From NCBI GenBank assembly GCA_030267965.1, contig BRYA01000295.1, positions 1 through 26,070 of the forward strand: DNA of 26,070 nt, given 5' to 3'. Numbering within the stretch: the stretch's first letter is position 1; each line of letters starts with the position of its first letter. Origin of the DNA: Triparma columacea (lineage: Eukaryota; Sar; Bolidophyceae; Parmales; Triparmaceae). Shown here piece after piece: positions 10,338-19,774 of this stretch. A program made the translations under genes and the position numbers. The notes below the pieces were generated by a model. That model did no database searches. It saw nothing but the letters and a program-made list of their open reading frames with translations, and was not told where the DNA came from.

Positions 10338-12391
10338 ATGTTCTGGCAGCAGTGGGCTCTTACCTTGAGCTTCCCCCCCCTGCTTGCTATCTTCGTGCTA
10401 GGCCTGATTTGTGGAGCTATTGTCCTCCTCGTAGTCCTCCTCTTGCTCTTTCTACTTATTGCTCCAGGTAACAACCTCGGCCAAACCTCAAAATCCTCCT
10501 CAGTACCTAGCTCCCCCGGCCCCATTTCAGTCTCTGATCGCACTACCGCTGCGCAGACGCTGATAAGTAAGATCCAAGAGCCGCTCATCTCTGCTCTGGA
10601 TTTTTCTGTAAGTTTCGAGCCCACCTTCGCTCTGTAACTTCAAACCTGTCCCTCACACCCCCCCCAACACACACACACAATGCCCTGCGCAGGATCGTGC
10701 CACAAAGTTCGGCTTCACGGTTGCTCTTCAATCTATAAGGTGAGAGTCTGAGCAGGCCTTGGAATCGTGCACCTCAGAAACCTGCAAGGGACCCTAACCC
10801 TTCTCCTTTACCGATTCGGCCTTCACGGTAACCCCCCCTTATCCCAAACCCTCCAGGTTCGGTTTCTCCGTCGGTCACTCCCTCCTCCATGGTCTCCTCC
10901 ACCTCTTCCCTTCCCCATCCTCCCGTCTCCACCTTTCCCTCCGTTGGATAACCGAGGTCGTAGGTTACGCCGACATGATAACCGTGACCGTCGTATCAAC
11001 CAACAAGACCGTCACACACGTTTCCCTACAGACGGCCCTACACATCCTACAACTAAACGAACACCTATCCATCCTACCAGCCTTGCAGCTTTTAAAGTCC
11101 ACCGGCTTCTGGGGAATCCTCTCTCCCCCCACGATCTCCGCTATTGTAGACACCTTATCCCTGATCCGTACCGAGTTAATCCCCATATCAGATGCTCTCT
11201 ATCTCCCTCACCTCTTCCGCATCCGTTCTTCAATATCCTCTTCCCCCTCCAAAAATCCTCCCTCAATAACCCCCCCCGCCCCTCTCCTCTCCGTAACCTC
11301 CCCCTCCCTACGTCATGGTATATCCCTCTACATCCGTCATGCTCTCGGTACATACGGTGAGAAAGGATTAAAGTTCCTCGGCGTTCTACCATACGCTTCA
11401 GCATCATCGAACATCGAGGGTTACATGAAGCTCACAAACATGAAGGTTAGAGGGAATGTTATAAGCACGGATTTTGAGGGTGGTTTATTCATGCCTGGTT
11501 ATGTACTATCGATTGACGAAATCGAGCAATCGATTGTACTTGCTGTTAGAGGTACAATATGGCCTCATGACTTTTTAACTGACCTTGTATGTGAGGCTGA
11601 ATTACTACCGAAGGGATTTGCGGGTGTGGGGAAGGAGGGGATGTACGCACATAAAGGTATGATGAGAAGTGCGGTTGGACTGGCGGGGAAACTTAGACAT
11701 CTTATTATTGAGATATGTCTAAACGACAAGGTGAGAAAGGAGGGGGGGAAGGGGGGGATTTTTATGGATTCAAAACAAGTATCGCGCAGCACGCAACTCT
11801 TAACTTTGCACACTTACTTTGTAAAAACATCCCTCACCCCCCACCCCTTCCCTTCCCCAGTACTCGACGTACCCTTTAGTCCTAACAGGTCATTCCCTCG
11901 GTGCCGGTGTAGCCTGTATAATGTCCGCTCTATTCCTTTCCCCCTCAACGCACCCAGCATTATCCCTTCCCCCCTCTATAGCGTCGAGATTAAAATGCTA
12001 CGGATACGGGACACCGGCTGTGATGACGGGGGAAATTTGTGAGAGACTTAAGGAGATGGTTACGAGCGTAGTTATTGGGATGGATATGGTACCGAGGTTC
12101 TCGTTGAGGACATTCAGGATTTTTAGGGACAAACTTATCGAAGAACTTGAAAAGGAGAAGGGTGGGGTGGGCGGAGGTGGGGGGGGGCGAGGGAATCAAG
12201 AGGAGACAGAGGGGATGCCGGTGCTACTACCGGCTGGGAGGATCGTATGGGTGGACGAAGAGAGCGAGGGGCAGAGGGCGTATGTTAGGGATAATGGGGA
12301 GTTTGATGAGATGGGCATGGACGCGAGCTTCGCCAGCCACATGCCGCAGAACTACTATAGGGTGGTGAAGGACCGATGGTTGAAAGACTGA
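10338..12391 (+). CDS. Class-3 (diacylglycerol-lipase-like) serine lipase, membrane-anchored
   Basis: Exons 10338-10607, 10693-10739, 10857-11730 and 11861-12391 join in phase to give 573 residues. The ATG at 10338 opens a strongly hydrophobic segment at about residues 7-42, a membrane anchor. The catalytic part has VLAVRGT, then the nucleophile motif GHSLGAG (Ser409), YGYGTP, the acid region TSVVIGMDMVPR (Asp472) and SHMPQNYYR with the likely catalytic His557. This order and the C-terminal HMP-x2-Y are typical of sn-1 diacylglycerol lipases and related lipase_3 proteins, which cleave acyl chains from glycerolipids. Animal DAGLs have four helices; only one long hydrophobic segment is visible here. 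The second intron has alternative acceptors, but only the 10857 junction keeps the frame into FGFSVGHSLL. A Gly-rich loop lies near residue 500. Confidence 0.88.
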
Positions 12392-12476
12392 TTGTTTGGC
12401 CATAACCCATTCATATTTCATATTCCAGAATCGCGTTTCTTTTTTCTCCATTCTGGACACCATAAATAAAGAGGCT
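12392..12476 (+). terminator. Short intergenic gap with a possible poly(A) signal
   Basis: Only 85 bp separate the lipase stop from the next ATG. AATAAA at 12465-12470 could serve as the lipase poly(A) signal, in which case the lipase 3' end would overlap the leader of the next gene. Confidence 0.35.
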
Positions 12477-13924
12477 ATGTTGCGTGTTTTAATAGTGTTT
12501 GTAGTAGTTGTTGTAGCAAATAGCGCTAGTAGTGGTCGAAATAGTGTAAATGGTGTAAATGCGTGTATAAATGCAACAATTAACAATACTCTCGACACGA
12601 CTCTCGACGACCCTGTCTTAAATGACTCTGAAAATGAGGGTTATGACTACGATTCTTCATTTAAACCAGCTTTATCGTCATCATTGACATCATCTAAGTC
12701 ATTGACGTCAGTGACATCATCAATTGACTCATCTACATCATCTAAGCAGGCATCATCAAAAGCATCGTCAAAAGCATCGTCAAAGTCATCAACATCTCAA
12801 GCGTCATCGTCTAAATCCTCAGCCACATCAAAATCCTCCTCGACAGTTCCTAAAAAAGCATCAAAGAACCAACGATTACTATCAGAGTATAAACAAATAT
12901 CAAAAGATGGAGCATTAATCAACTATCAAACAAGTCAATTAATTACCCCGTCCCTCAACAATAGAATGGGACCTACCGATCAAAATGACAATCAAACACA
13001 AGGTAAGAACTAATACTCAGACAGACAAGCAGACAGACAGACTGCCAGACAAGCTGGTAGACAGACACAAGATGAGACGAGACGACACAACACACAACAC
13101 GACACAACACAACACAACACAACAGACACAACAGGGACAGATTTCACAGATAAAAGGACCCCTCTATCAAACATAATCAACAACTCAACCAACCTCATAC
13201 CACACCCCCCCCACCCCTCACCCCACACCCCCCTCACCCCACATTCCCAGCCTCCTCTTCATCAAATTCCACCTTCCCTTCCGTAGTATTATCCCCCCTC
13301 TCAAAGTCCCTCCGTCATTGGCAGTTCACTTTCCCCGGTCCCCCTTCAACCCCTTATTCCCGTGGTATATACACGGGTCGTTTACACCTCCCTAAAAACT
13401 ACCCTTTAAAACCACCATCTGTGTACATGTTAACACCATCATCTAGATGGTCTGTTAGAGCACCTATATGTCTATCAGCATCTAGCCATCACCCGGAGAC
13501 ATGGGATGTAAGATGGTCTGTATACTCGTTAATCCTATCACTAAGGGCTTACATGAAGGAGGATACGGAGGGGGAGATTGGTAGTATAAACGACAGTGAA
13601 TTCAATAGGAGAATACTAGCTGAACGTAGTAGATATTGGAAATATGAAGATGGTAGGGGGGGGGTAGTTAATCATAAAGATATGCTTAGGAACGGGGTAT
13701 TCGGGAAAGAACAGGAGGAATATATTAACGGTAGGGAGGGAGAAAGTGACGAGGTTGTTGTTGTTATTAAAAAAAAGGAAAGATACAAAAATAAGAAGGG
13801 GGGGAGGGAGAAGGTTAGGAGAGAGGTGGGGTTTGGGGGGAGGAGGAAAGCTAGATATACTGTCAAGCTGGCGGCGGTTTTAGCTGCGGTGGTGTTTTTT
13901 AAGTACGTGCTTATGGTTATTTAA
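12477..13924 (+). CDS. UBC6/UBE2J-type ubiquitin-conjugating enzyme (E2), tail-anchored
   Basis: Two exons, 12477-13002 and 13251-13924, join in phase 1 to give 399 residues. The E2 fold begins at KNQRLLSEYKQISK in exon 1. It continues in exon 2 with WQFTFPGPPSTPYSRGIYTG, LPKNYPLKPPSVYMLTP and the active-site region ICLS (Cys249), then HHPETWDVRWSVYS. Where canonical E2s have HPN this protein has TPS, in line with the UBC6/UBE2J group (TPN). A hydrophobic C-terminus (TVKLAAVLAAVVFFKYVLMVI) is the tail anchor expected for an ER-membrane E2 of the ERAD pathway. Unusual is the N-terminus: the first in-frame ATG opens a hydrophobic stretch (MLRVLIVFVVVVVANSA) followed by about 100 Ser/Lys/Thr-rich residues before the E2 domain. 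The coding sequence is AT-rich compared with its neighbours. Confidence 0.87.
13003..13250 (+). repeat. Intron of the E2 gene with simple-sequence tracts
   Basis: The intron starts GTAAGA and ends CCCAG. It contains a CAGA-rich tract (about 13018-13070), an ACAAC/ACACA tract (about 13085-13130) and a C-rich tract up to the acceptor. Small open frames here are repeat artefacts. Confidence 0.8.
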
Positions 13925-14198
13925 AAAGGGGAAGAGGGGGGAGAGGGGGATATGGTGGGGAGGAGGAGGATGGGGGGGCAGTGCACAAGCACAATAATAG
14001 AAGGCTGTTGTATGAATTACTGGTGCCTGCGCCTTTTTTTGGGGGGGGCAAACATCCATCATCAAACAAGCTCAAGGTGAACGTCCACACGCCACGAGCT
14101 AATGGGGGAAGATAATAACCCTTCCAATGGTCGACAAAAAGTTGGTGATTTCAAAACACAAACCTGCATCCTTCCTTATTTCCTTCCTTCCTATCCCT
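13925..14198. other. Convergent intergenic region between the E2 and WDR55-like genes
   Basis: About 270 bp with a purine-rich G-run stretch (13928-13980) and a T7-G8 run near 14033-14048. No RNA gene or further frame with a domain was seen. It should hold the 3' ends of both flanking genes. Confidence 0.5.
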
Positions 14199-15497
14199 TT
14201 ACAAGTCGCTAAAGAACTTCTCAGCCTCTGTCTGTATCTTGAATTTTCCTCCTCCTCCCCCCTCCTCGTCCTCCTCTTCGTCGCTGTCCTCGTCCATGTC
14301 TTCGTCCCCCTCCCCTTCCTCTTCCATATCCTCCCACTCTTCTTCCTCTTCTTCCTCCTCCTCCCCCCCCTTCTCCCCCCCAAGCCCCATCCCAACCCCC
14401 TTCTCCCTCATCATCTCCACAGCGTCAATGTCACCCTCCCCCTCGCCCTCGTCACCCTCCCCGTCGAAAAGCACGGTCGCGTCCCAAAGCCTGACCTTGT
14501 TGTCGTGGCTGAGGCTCCCCAGCAGCGTCTTGTTAGCGTTGACCTCGAGCTCCTCGACTGGGAATCCGTCGTGGTCTCCCAAAACACCAATGAACTTGTC
14601 AGGGAGGATAGAGCAGACCCTAAGGAGGCCGTCGCTGCTACCCGTCACCAGTGTGCTCTCGTCGACCTTGATCATAGCGTCAATAGAGTCCGGGTGTCCC
14701 GGGAACCTGTCGCTAACGTCCCCCCAAGTTCCCCAAGTCCAGATGTTAAGGACCCCGCCCTGGCTCCCGCAAACCAGCTTCCGACCGCTCTTCATGCTCA
14801 ACCCGCTCAGCATCTCGTCCTCCTGGTCGTCGGACTTCTTAACGAAAGGGCTCCCAGGATTCCTCTGATCGTATACGCATACCCTCCCATCCCCCCCTGC
14901 GCTCACAATCGCGTGTGGCTCCCTACCGTTACCCTGTACGAAGCAGCTCACGAAGTCGGTGTGTGTGTCCCCCGCCCAGACGGGGCTGCTTATGTGGGAG
15001 GTCGTACCACCTGTTGTTGGTGTCCTTACGTCAAACACACGAACTGTACCAGAGTCATCTCCTGTCCACATCATATGAGGGGAGTACAGGCTGAAGGTCA
15101 GGCAGTTAAGACCCACGGGTAGACCCGTGGTGGGGTCAAGAGAGGTGGCGAAGAACTTGGTGGTGGTTTTCAAGGTGAGGTCGTAGATTGCGACCTCACC
15201 ACCAGCGCTAGCCATGAATAGTAGGGTAGGTATTGTGGGGTGGAATTGGACGGCGCGGACGGAGGCACCGGACTGGAAGGGACGGAGCATTAGAACGAGT
15301 GTGCCGTCTATAGGTGAGGAGAAGGAAGAGGACGAGGAGGTGGAAGGTGAAGCAAGGGATGGGGGAGACGAGGATGGGAGATTATGAATCTCTATATCTC
15401 CGGTTATTAGACCACATGCGAGCAAGGGACGGGTGGGGTGGAAACTTAAAGTGAAGGGTTGACCACTTAGATCTATTTCGTGTAAGCAATCAGCCAT
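14199..15497 (-). CDS. WDR55: WDR55/Jip5-like WD40-repeat protein
   Basis: A single-exon gene of 432 residues with ATG at 15497. WD40 blades are visible from FTLSFHPTRPLLACGLITGD through VRAVQFHPTIPTLLFMASAG, MWTGDDSGTVRVFD, IVSAGGDGRVCVYDQR, KLVCGSQGGVLNIWTWGTWG, LVTGSSDGLLRVCSILPDKF and LLGSLSHDNKVRLWD. The wording RKLVCGSQGG, ILPDKFIGVLGDH, PVEEL and a terminal FFSDL match the WDR55/Jip5 family, which works in nucleolar 60S ribosome biogenesis. A long Glu/Asp-rich tract occupies roughly residues 360-415, as in family members that carry acidic tails. The length is close to the family norm. It diverges from the nuclease gene across about 260 bp. The large plus-strand frames opposite it are shadows of the acidic and Ser-rich tracts. 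Confidence 0.9.
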   Translation of the reverse strand: MADCLHEIDLSGQPFTLSFHPTRPLLACGLITGDIEIHNLPSSSPPSLASPSTSSSSSFSSPIDGTLVLMLRPFQSGASVRAVQFHPTIPTLLFMASAGGEVAIYDLTLKTTTKFFATSLDPTTGLPVGLNCLTFSLYSPHMMWTGDDSGTVRVFDVRTPTTGGTTSHISSPVWAGDTHTDFVSCFVQGNGREPHAIVSAGGDGRVCVYDQRNPGSPFVKKSDDQEDEMLSGLSMKSGRKLVCGSQGGVLNIWTWGTWGDVSDRFPGHPDSIDAMIKVDESTLVTGSSDGLLRVCSILPDKFIGVLGDHDGFPVEELEVNANKTLLGSLSHDNKVRLWDATVLFDGEGDEGEGEGDIDAVEMMREKGVGMGLGGEKGGEEEEEEEEEWEDMEEEGEGDEDMDEDSDEEEDEEGGGGGKFKIQTEAEKFFSDL

Positions 15498-15755
15498 AAT
15501 ATGAAGGTTTTCTACTAAAGTTTTGCTGGTGCTTCATTTCTTGGCCATTTTACATTTTACGAAATCTCCCCTCAAAACTCATTTCGTCTCCTTTCATCTT
15601 CCCACCAGATTTTATGTCGTAATATCTTCATAAACTATCATAATATCATAACAAAGTTGTCATTAACGAAGAATTGAATGATATAAATCACCATTCCTAG
15701 CCTGCTCTCGACGATTCCTCAAAAAGGCCTTAAAATAGGCCTTTTGAAGCTAAAC
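15498..15755. promoter_or_regulatory. Divergent upstream region (WDR55-like / DUF2779 genes)
   Basis: An AT-rich gap of 258 bp between two start codons. It contains TATCATAATATCATAAC near 15637-15653. It also has a 9-bp inverted repeat, AAAAGGCCT at 15722-15730 and AGGCCTTTT at 15737-15745, with a 6-base spacer and only ten bases before the ATG at 15756. The inverted repeat could be a factor-binding site or a hairpin in the leader. Confidence 0.45.
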
Positions 15756-18065
15756 ATGACCCAATCATCAATACGACTATTCAACAAAGGATTATACGAC
15801 ACGGCTAACAAATGCTTAAGACTGGCATGGCTGGAAAGAAGGAAATTGGTACCCTATATCCACATGACTACCTTTGACTTATTCCTAATGAGGGAGGGAA
15901 GGTGAGCCTCAATGCGTAACCCAAAACATCTAGCGTTTGAGAACCGTCGTGACCCTTCACGTCGTGAACCTTCACGTCGTGACCTTCTTCCAACCCTCCT
16001 TCCCCTGCTCCTCTCTCTCACCCCCCCCCAGGAGGTTCGAGGATAATGTAGTCCAATCCTTGTACGGTTGGGGTGCCTCTGAGAGGTTGGTAACTTCAAC
16101 CTCCCGTCCCCCCCGAACTGCCGAGGTGACAATAATAGATGTTGAAAAGGCCGCTGCAAAGACCCTAGAATTGATGGGCGATGATTCTGGAATTGACACT
16201 ATCCTCCAGCCGACTTTCCTGCACGGGGACCTAGTGGCTAGGGGAGACGTAGTGAGGAGGGGGGATGATGGGGGGTGGGAGATCGTTGAGATTAAATCAA
16301 GCTTGGATAAATCACACCGGAAGAAGGTGCCAGACCTAGGTGAGGCATTGGCTTGAAGAGACGTCGTTGGCTGCAAAACTATACAACATGATAGGGATCG
16401 TCGCATGATTGGGATGGTCGCATGGTTGGGATCGTCGCATGATTGTAATCCTCTAACACAGCCCTCTCAACGGCTCGCTTCGCTCGCCGCACCCCTAACC
16501 CTCCGGCCGCCCATAGCCTTCACTACACATGTGGCCTCAGAATCTGTGGCCACCTCACCCCTGTCCGCCCCGATATCCTCCTCCGCTCTAGTCTCTGTTA
16601 ACTCCTCCTACGTCTCCCCCGGACCCTTGAGCCTCTACTCATACCAGGTGAGAAATGGGGGTTGGCCGCGGCCGAAGGAGAGAAACGCAACTCCGTTAGT
16701 CCTTGCTGAAGAGTCTCCACGCGTGCTCGCTTCGCTTGCCGCCCCGTTAGTCCTTGCTAACCAATCTTCATGCGGCTCGCTTCGCTCGCCGCCCCCAGGA
16801 TCTTACCTCTGAAGTAGAGGCTGAGATTGAATCCATGACTGGTGACCCTACGTCTCCATCCTCACTGCAGTCCCTCCAAAGCCTTACGAAGGCCTCTTCC
16901 CCCCCCCCCCCCATCCCCAAGATTCACTGCGGTAAGTGCCCAGTGTTCTCAAGCTGCGTGGGCTCTTCTTCCCCCTCCCACCCTCTCTGGGAGTTCCAGC
17001 GCCTCTCCCAGCCAAAGCTGGACGACCTAATCTCCAAGGCCCCATCACTCGAGGTCGCGGACTGCGACCCTTCGGTCCTCTCCGCCTCTCAGCTTTCCCA
17101 TTACACCGCCGTGAAGTCCCGCTCCCCCGTAGTCAAGGTTCCCCTGCTCCAGAAGAGGCTGACGTCCCTGACGCCCCCGGTGTACTACCTGGACTTCGAG
17201 GCGGTGGGAATGCTGGAGCCACCCTACGAAGGAATGAGGCCCTACGAGACGTACGTAACGCAGTACTCCGTCCACGTGTCAGAGTCCGCCGTACCTGGGG
17301 CCGGGGGGGGGGAAGGAGCCTTGCTGCACAGGGAGTACTTGGCGGAACCGAGGAAAGACTGCAGGGGGGAGCTGGCGGGGAAACTCGTTGAAGACCTGGG
17401 GGACAAGGGATCGATCGTGGTGTACTCGCCGTACGAGAGGTGAGGGAATGTGGAGGATTTGCTGAGGAAGTTTAAACATACTTACACACACACACACACA
17501 CAGGACGCAGCTGAAGAAACTGGCGTTGAGTAACCCCTCCCTCTCTGATCCCATTAGGAAGGTCCTGGGTCGGCTGGTGGACTTTGAGAAACTAATCCGA
17601 GAAACAGTTGTCTTGCCAGAGTTCAGGGGTAGGACCTCAATCAAGGTAACCCTCCCCTCCCTTAGGCCGGCGTTCCAGGAGGCGTACGCTAAGCTGGCTG
17701 AGGAGACCGGTATAGCTGACGGGGGGGCTGCCAACGGGAAGATGACTGAGCTGATCCGGGGTGACATCCAAGGGGAGGAGGCTGAAGCCACCAAAAGGGC
17801 CCTCCTCGAGTACTGCAAGCTGGACACGCTGGCCATGGTGGAGATTCACAAGGCCCTCTGGGGACTACTCGAGGGTGAATCGAAGAAAGACGACACCGAG
17901 GACGAGGCACTCACAACGCAACCAGGGTCTGAACAACCTTTCTGTTCTGACCTTTCCACCTTACGTGTCGTTGAGCTGAAGGAAATGTTGCGGGAAAAGA
18001 ACCTCCCTGTGAGTGGAAAGAAGGCCGACCTAATAGAGCGACTGCAGCAGCCCCCAAAGCCATAA
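15756..18065 (+). CDS. DUF2779-family RecB-like Fe-S nuclease with DEDD exonuclease-like domain and C-terminal SAP domain
   Basis: Exons 15756-15901, 16032-16339, 16517-16647, 16799-17439 and 17504-18065 join in phase (595 residues). The N-terminal half is a PD-(D/E)XK nuclease of RecB/Cas4 type: Asp121 in RGDVVRRG, then Glu135 and Lys137 in EIVEIKSS. Four cysteines could hold a 4Fe-4S cluster: Cys20 and Cys239, Cys242 and Cys248 in HCGKCPVFSSC. The second half starts with YYLDFEAVG (Asp327, Glu329), followed by RPYETYVTQYSVH, GSIVVYSPYER, LVDFEKL (Asp435), TSIKVTLPSL and EYCKLDTLAM (Asp516), the layout of bacterial DUF2779 proteins (RNase H-like/DEDD exonuclease fold). Residues about 557-592 form a SAP DNA-binding motif (STLRVVELKEMLREKNLPVS then GKKADLIERL), not part of the usual bacterial protein. 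A role in DNA processing is inferred. Introns show that the gene is resident in this genome. Confidence 0.85.
15945..15990. repeat. 15-bp tandem repeat in intron 1 of the DUF2779 gene
   Basis: About three units of CCTTCACGTCGTGAA-type sequence. The core TCACGTCGTGA is itself nearly palindromic. Confidence 0.75.
16388..16444. repeat. 17-bp tandem repeat in intron 2 of the DUF2779 gene
   Basis: Three units of GGGATCGTCGCATGATT (the middle one GGGATGGTCGCATGGTT) lie between the donor at 16340 and the acceptor before 16517. Confidence 0.8.
16690..16796. repeat. 51-bp tandem duplication filling intron 3 of the DUF2779 gene
   Basis: CCGTTAGTCCTTGCT starts at about 16694 and again at 16745. Each copy ends in a GCTCGCTTCGCTCGCCGC-type motif. 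The second copy ends at the acceptor CCCCAG before 16799. Confidence 0.85.
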
Positions 18066-18112
18066 TTAGCCCCGAAATGTCTGTAAATTTCACAATACAA
18101 TTTTCTAATAAT
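18066..18112. other. 47-bp convergent gap (DUF2779 / lectin)
   Basis: Only 47 AT-rich bases separate the two stop codons, so the 3' UTRs of both genes must overlap or be extremely short. Confidence 0.6.
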
Positions 18113-19605
18113 TCAATCCAGTGTATTCGGCGGCACCTGGTTCGCGGCGCCGCTGTACAGTCCGCTGCCGAAACCCCCCGCCTTCCTCGAGTTGTCCTCC
18201 CCCCACGGCTCGGTGTCCGGGCTCCCGTGCCTAGTTGGCGCCTCCTCCTGTTGGCTCCCCCCGTATCCCTCCCCCGGGTGGTTGTAGGTGTGCCGGGCGG
18301 TGTAAAACTTGCTCTGGGTGTGGTAGTCGAAGAGGGAGCTGTCGGGGGCGGAGGCCTTGCAGCTCCCGAAGTCGCACCACTGCCACCTGAGGAGGTCGTG
18401 CTTCTCCCACTTTTCCCCGGTGCTCCCGGTGAAGCCAGCGTAGGCAAGACCCTGGTCCAAGTTGAGGAGCACGCTGAGGTTGATCGGAATGGCTAGGATC
18501 GGAACGTCGTTGTCGATCCCGGAGTCGATGAATACTGCGAGGGTCCCAAGTCTCCTGCCCTCCCCGTTGTCCTTGATGTACTTTGCAAGGTTCTCGTTGG
18601 CAGACATTCTCTCAAAGTACCTTGGCTCAATATAAGGCAGGTACAGAACCTCGGCGATGTGAACGCCCCCGTCCGCCATATCGTGCGCCCTGCTCCCCCC
18701 CAGCGCGCTCGCCGAGTCGCTCGTGAGCGCGTCCGGCCCGTTGCTGTGGATGCTTATGTGGTCTGAGAAAATGTCGTCGTTGCTCACGTGGATGCTCGCG
18801 ACGTTTGTCCACATGTCGAACTCGACGGCGAGGCCGTTCTCGATCCCGCCGTAGCCGAGCTCGGCCCCATTCCCACCTATCGAGGAGGGGCCGTTGGGAT
18901 CTCCGTGGATTACAAACGCCAGCCCATCCCCTCCATGCACCGAGCAGGTGGTGTGGTGTTTGAGCCCGAAACCAGGGTCCATGTGCTCGGTACAAGTCCT
19001 GCTATGGTCGGATATCTGGAACTCGAACTTGGTGTCGAAACCCTGTAGCACGGGCAGCCTATTGGTGAAAAAGACGCTCCCCGAAGTGCTCGGAGTGCTG
19101 GGAGTCAGTCTAACCCTCGTGGCGCACCTGGTCGTTTTGCTGTTGACGAACTCGTCCCTGTGACCGAAGGAGCTTATCGTGTCCTTGATCGAGTCGCTGA
19201 ACGTGCCATTTTCGTCATTTGTCTTCACAGTCCTCCTGGTTTGCATCAAGCTCTTCTCCCCCAGCTGCTCATACTCCGTCTGACTGAAGTTGTCAGCCTT
19301 CCCATGCCGTAACCCGTAGTCATTGGCCGTGCCGTGGATGTCCTTAAAGCCGGCCTTTTCAGTCAAATCAATCCCAACCTCGCAGGAGGTAGTTGCCGCG
19401 GCCCCATTCAGCTGCAGCCCAGTTGTTTTATTCTGGGGTGACGGGAATTAAAGGGTGAGTTAAATCGTGGCAAAGACGATGGGAGAAAAAATGGTACTGG
19501 GCGGCAACTCACAAAGTCAGGAAACACAAAATCCCCCTCCACTTCGTAAAGGCAGAGTGCCAGTAGGAGAAGGTGGCCTGCAAGCCATCGCCCAACGCAC
19601 GGCAT
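18113..19605 (-). CDS. Secreted L-type (legume-lectin-like) lectin
   Basis: Two exons, 19605-19513 and 19432-18113, join in phase 0 to give 470 residues. Exon 1 supplies a signal peptide (MPCVGRWLAGHLLLLALCLY, cleavage probably after VEG at about 24). The lectin fold follows: DFVFPDF, GLQLNGAAATTSC, then GSVFFTNRLPVLQGFDTKFE, GGDGLAFVIHGDPNG, GLAVEFDMWTN, HISIHSNG and LAVFID. It ends with LSVLLNLDQGLAYAGFTGST and EKWEKHDLLRWQW. The GDGLAFVI, AVEFDMW and GFTGSTG blocks are characteristic of the L-type family, which binds glycans, often through Ca2+. There is no C-terminal membrane helix; the tail is Gly/Ser/Pro-rich, so the protein is probably soluble, secreted or wall-bound, unlike the ER cargo receptors ERGIC-53/VIP36. 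A Cys-containing insert of about 60 residues lies before the GSVFF strand. Confidence 0.87.
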
Positions 19606-19774
19606 ATTCCGGACGGATGTATAAATGAACGATCCAACAAGTGTAGTTAGGTTCGTTTTGATGATAACACCTATCACTGAGGACCACCAGCAATTGAAAA
19701 TAGCGGGTGGGTTTTGAGGGTTCTGAAATTTTATCCTTGGATTTTTGCACCTTCACTCACCATCCTCGACCGCA
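19606..19774. promoter_or_regulatory. Divergent upstream region (lectin / Dispatched-like genes)
   Basis: The two start codons are 169 bp apart. The lectin frame stays open upstream to an in-frame ATG at 19677, but the ATG at 19605 gives the better signal peptide. No specific element was recognised. Confidence 0.4.

Noticed and set aside
10740..10856. Extra lipase exon at 10784-10828 (between internal AG and GTAAC)
   Set aside because: Including it ends in a phase that does not fit the 10857 acceptor and leads to a stop; skipping it keeps the frame.
12189..12477. Lipase and E2 as one fused gene
   Set aside because: The lipase has a complete C-terminus and stop after the HMP-x2-Y region, and the E2 has its own ATG; no donor joins them in frame.
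14127..15122. Long plus-strand frames of 331 and 209 codons
   Set aside because: They are shadows opposite the acidic and Ser-rich tracts of the WDR55-like gene, which has clear WD40 blades.
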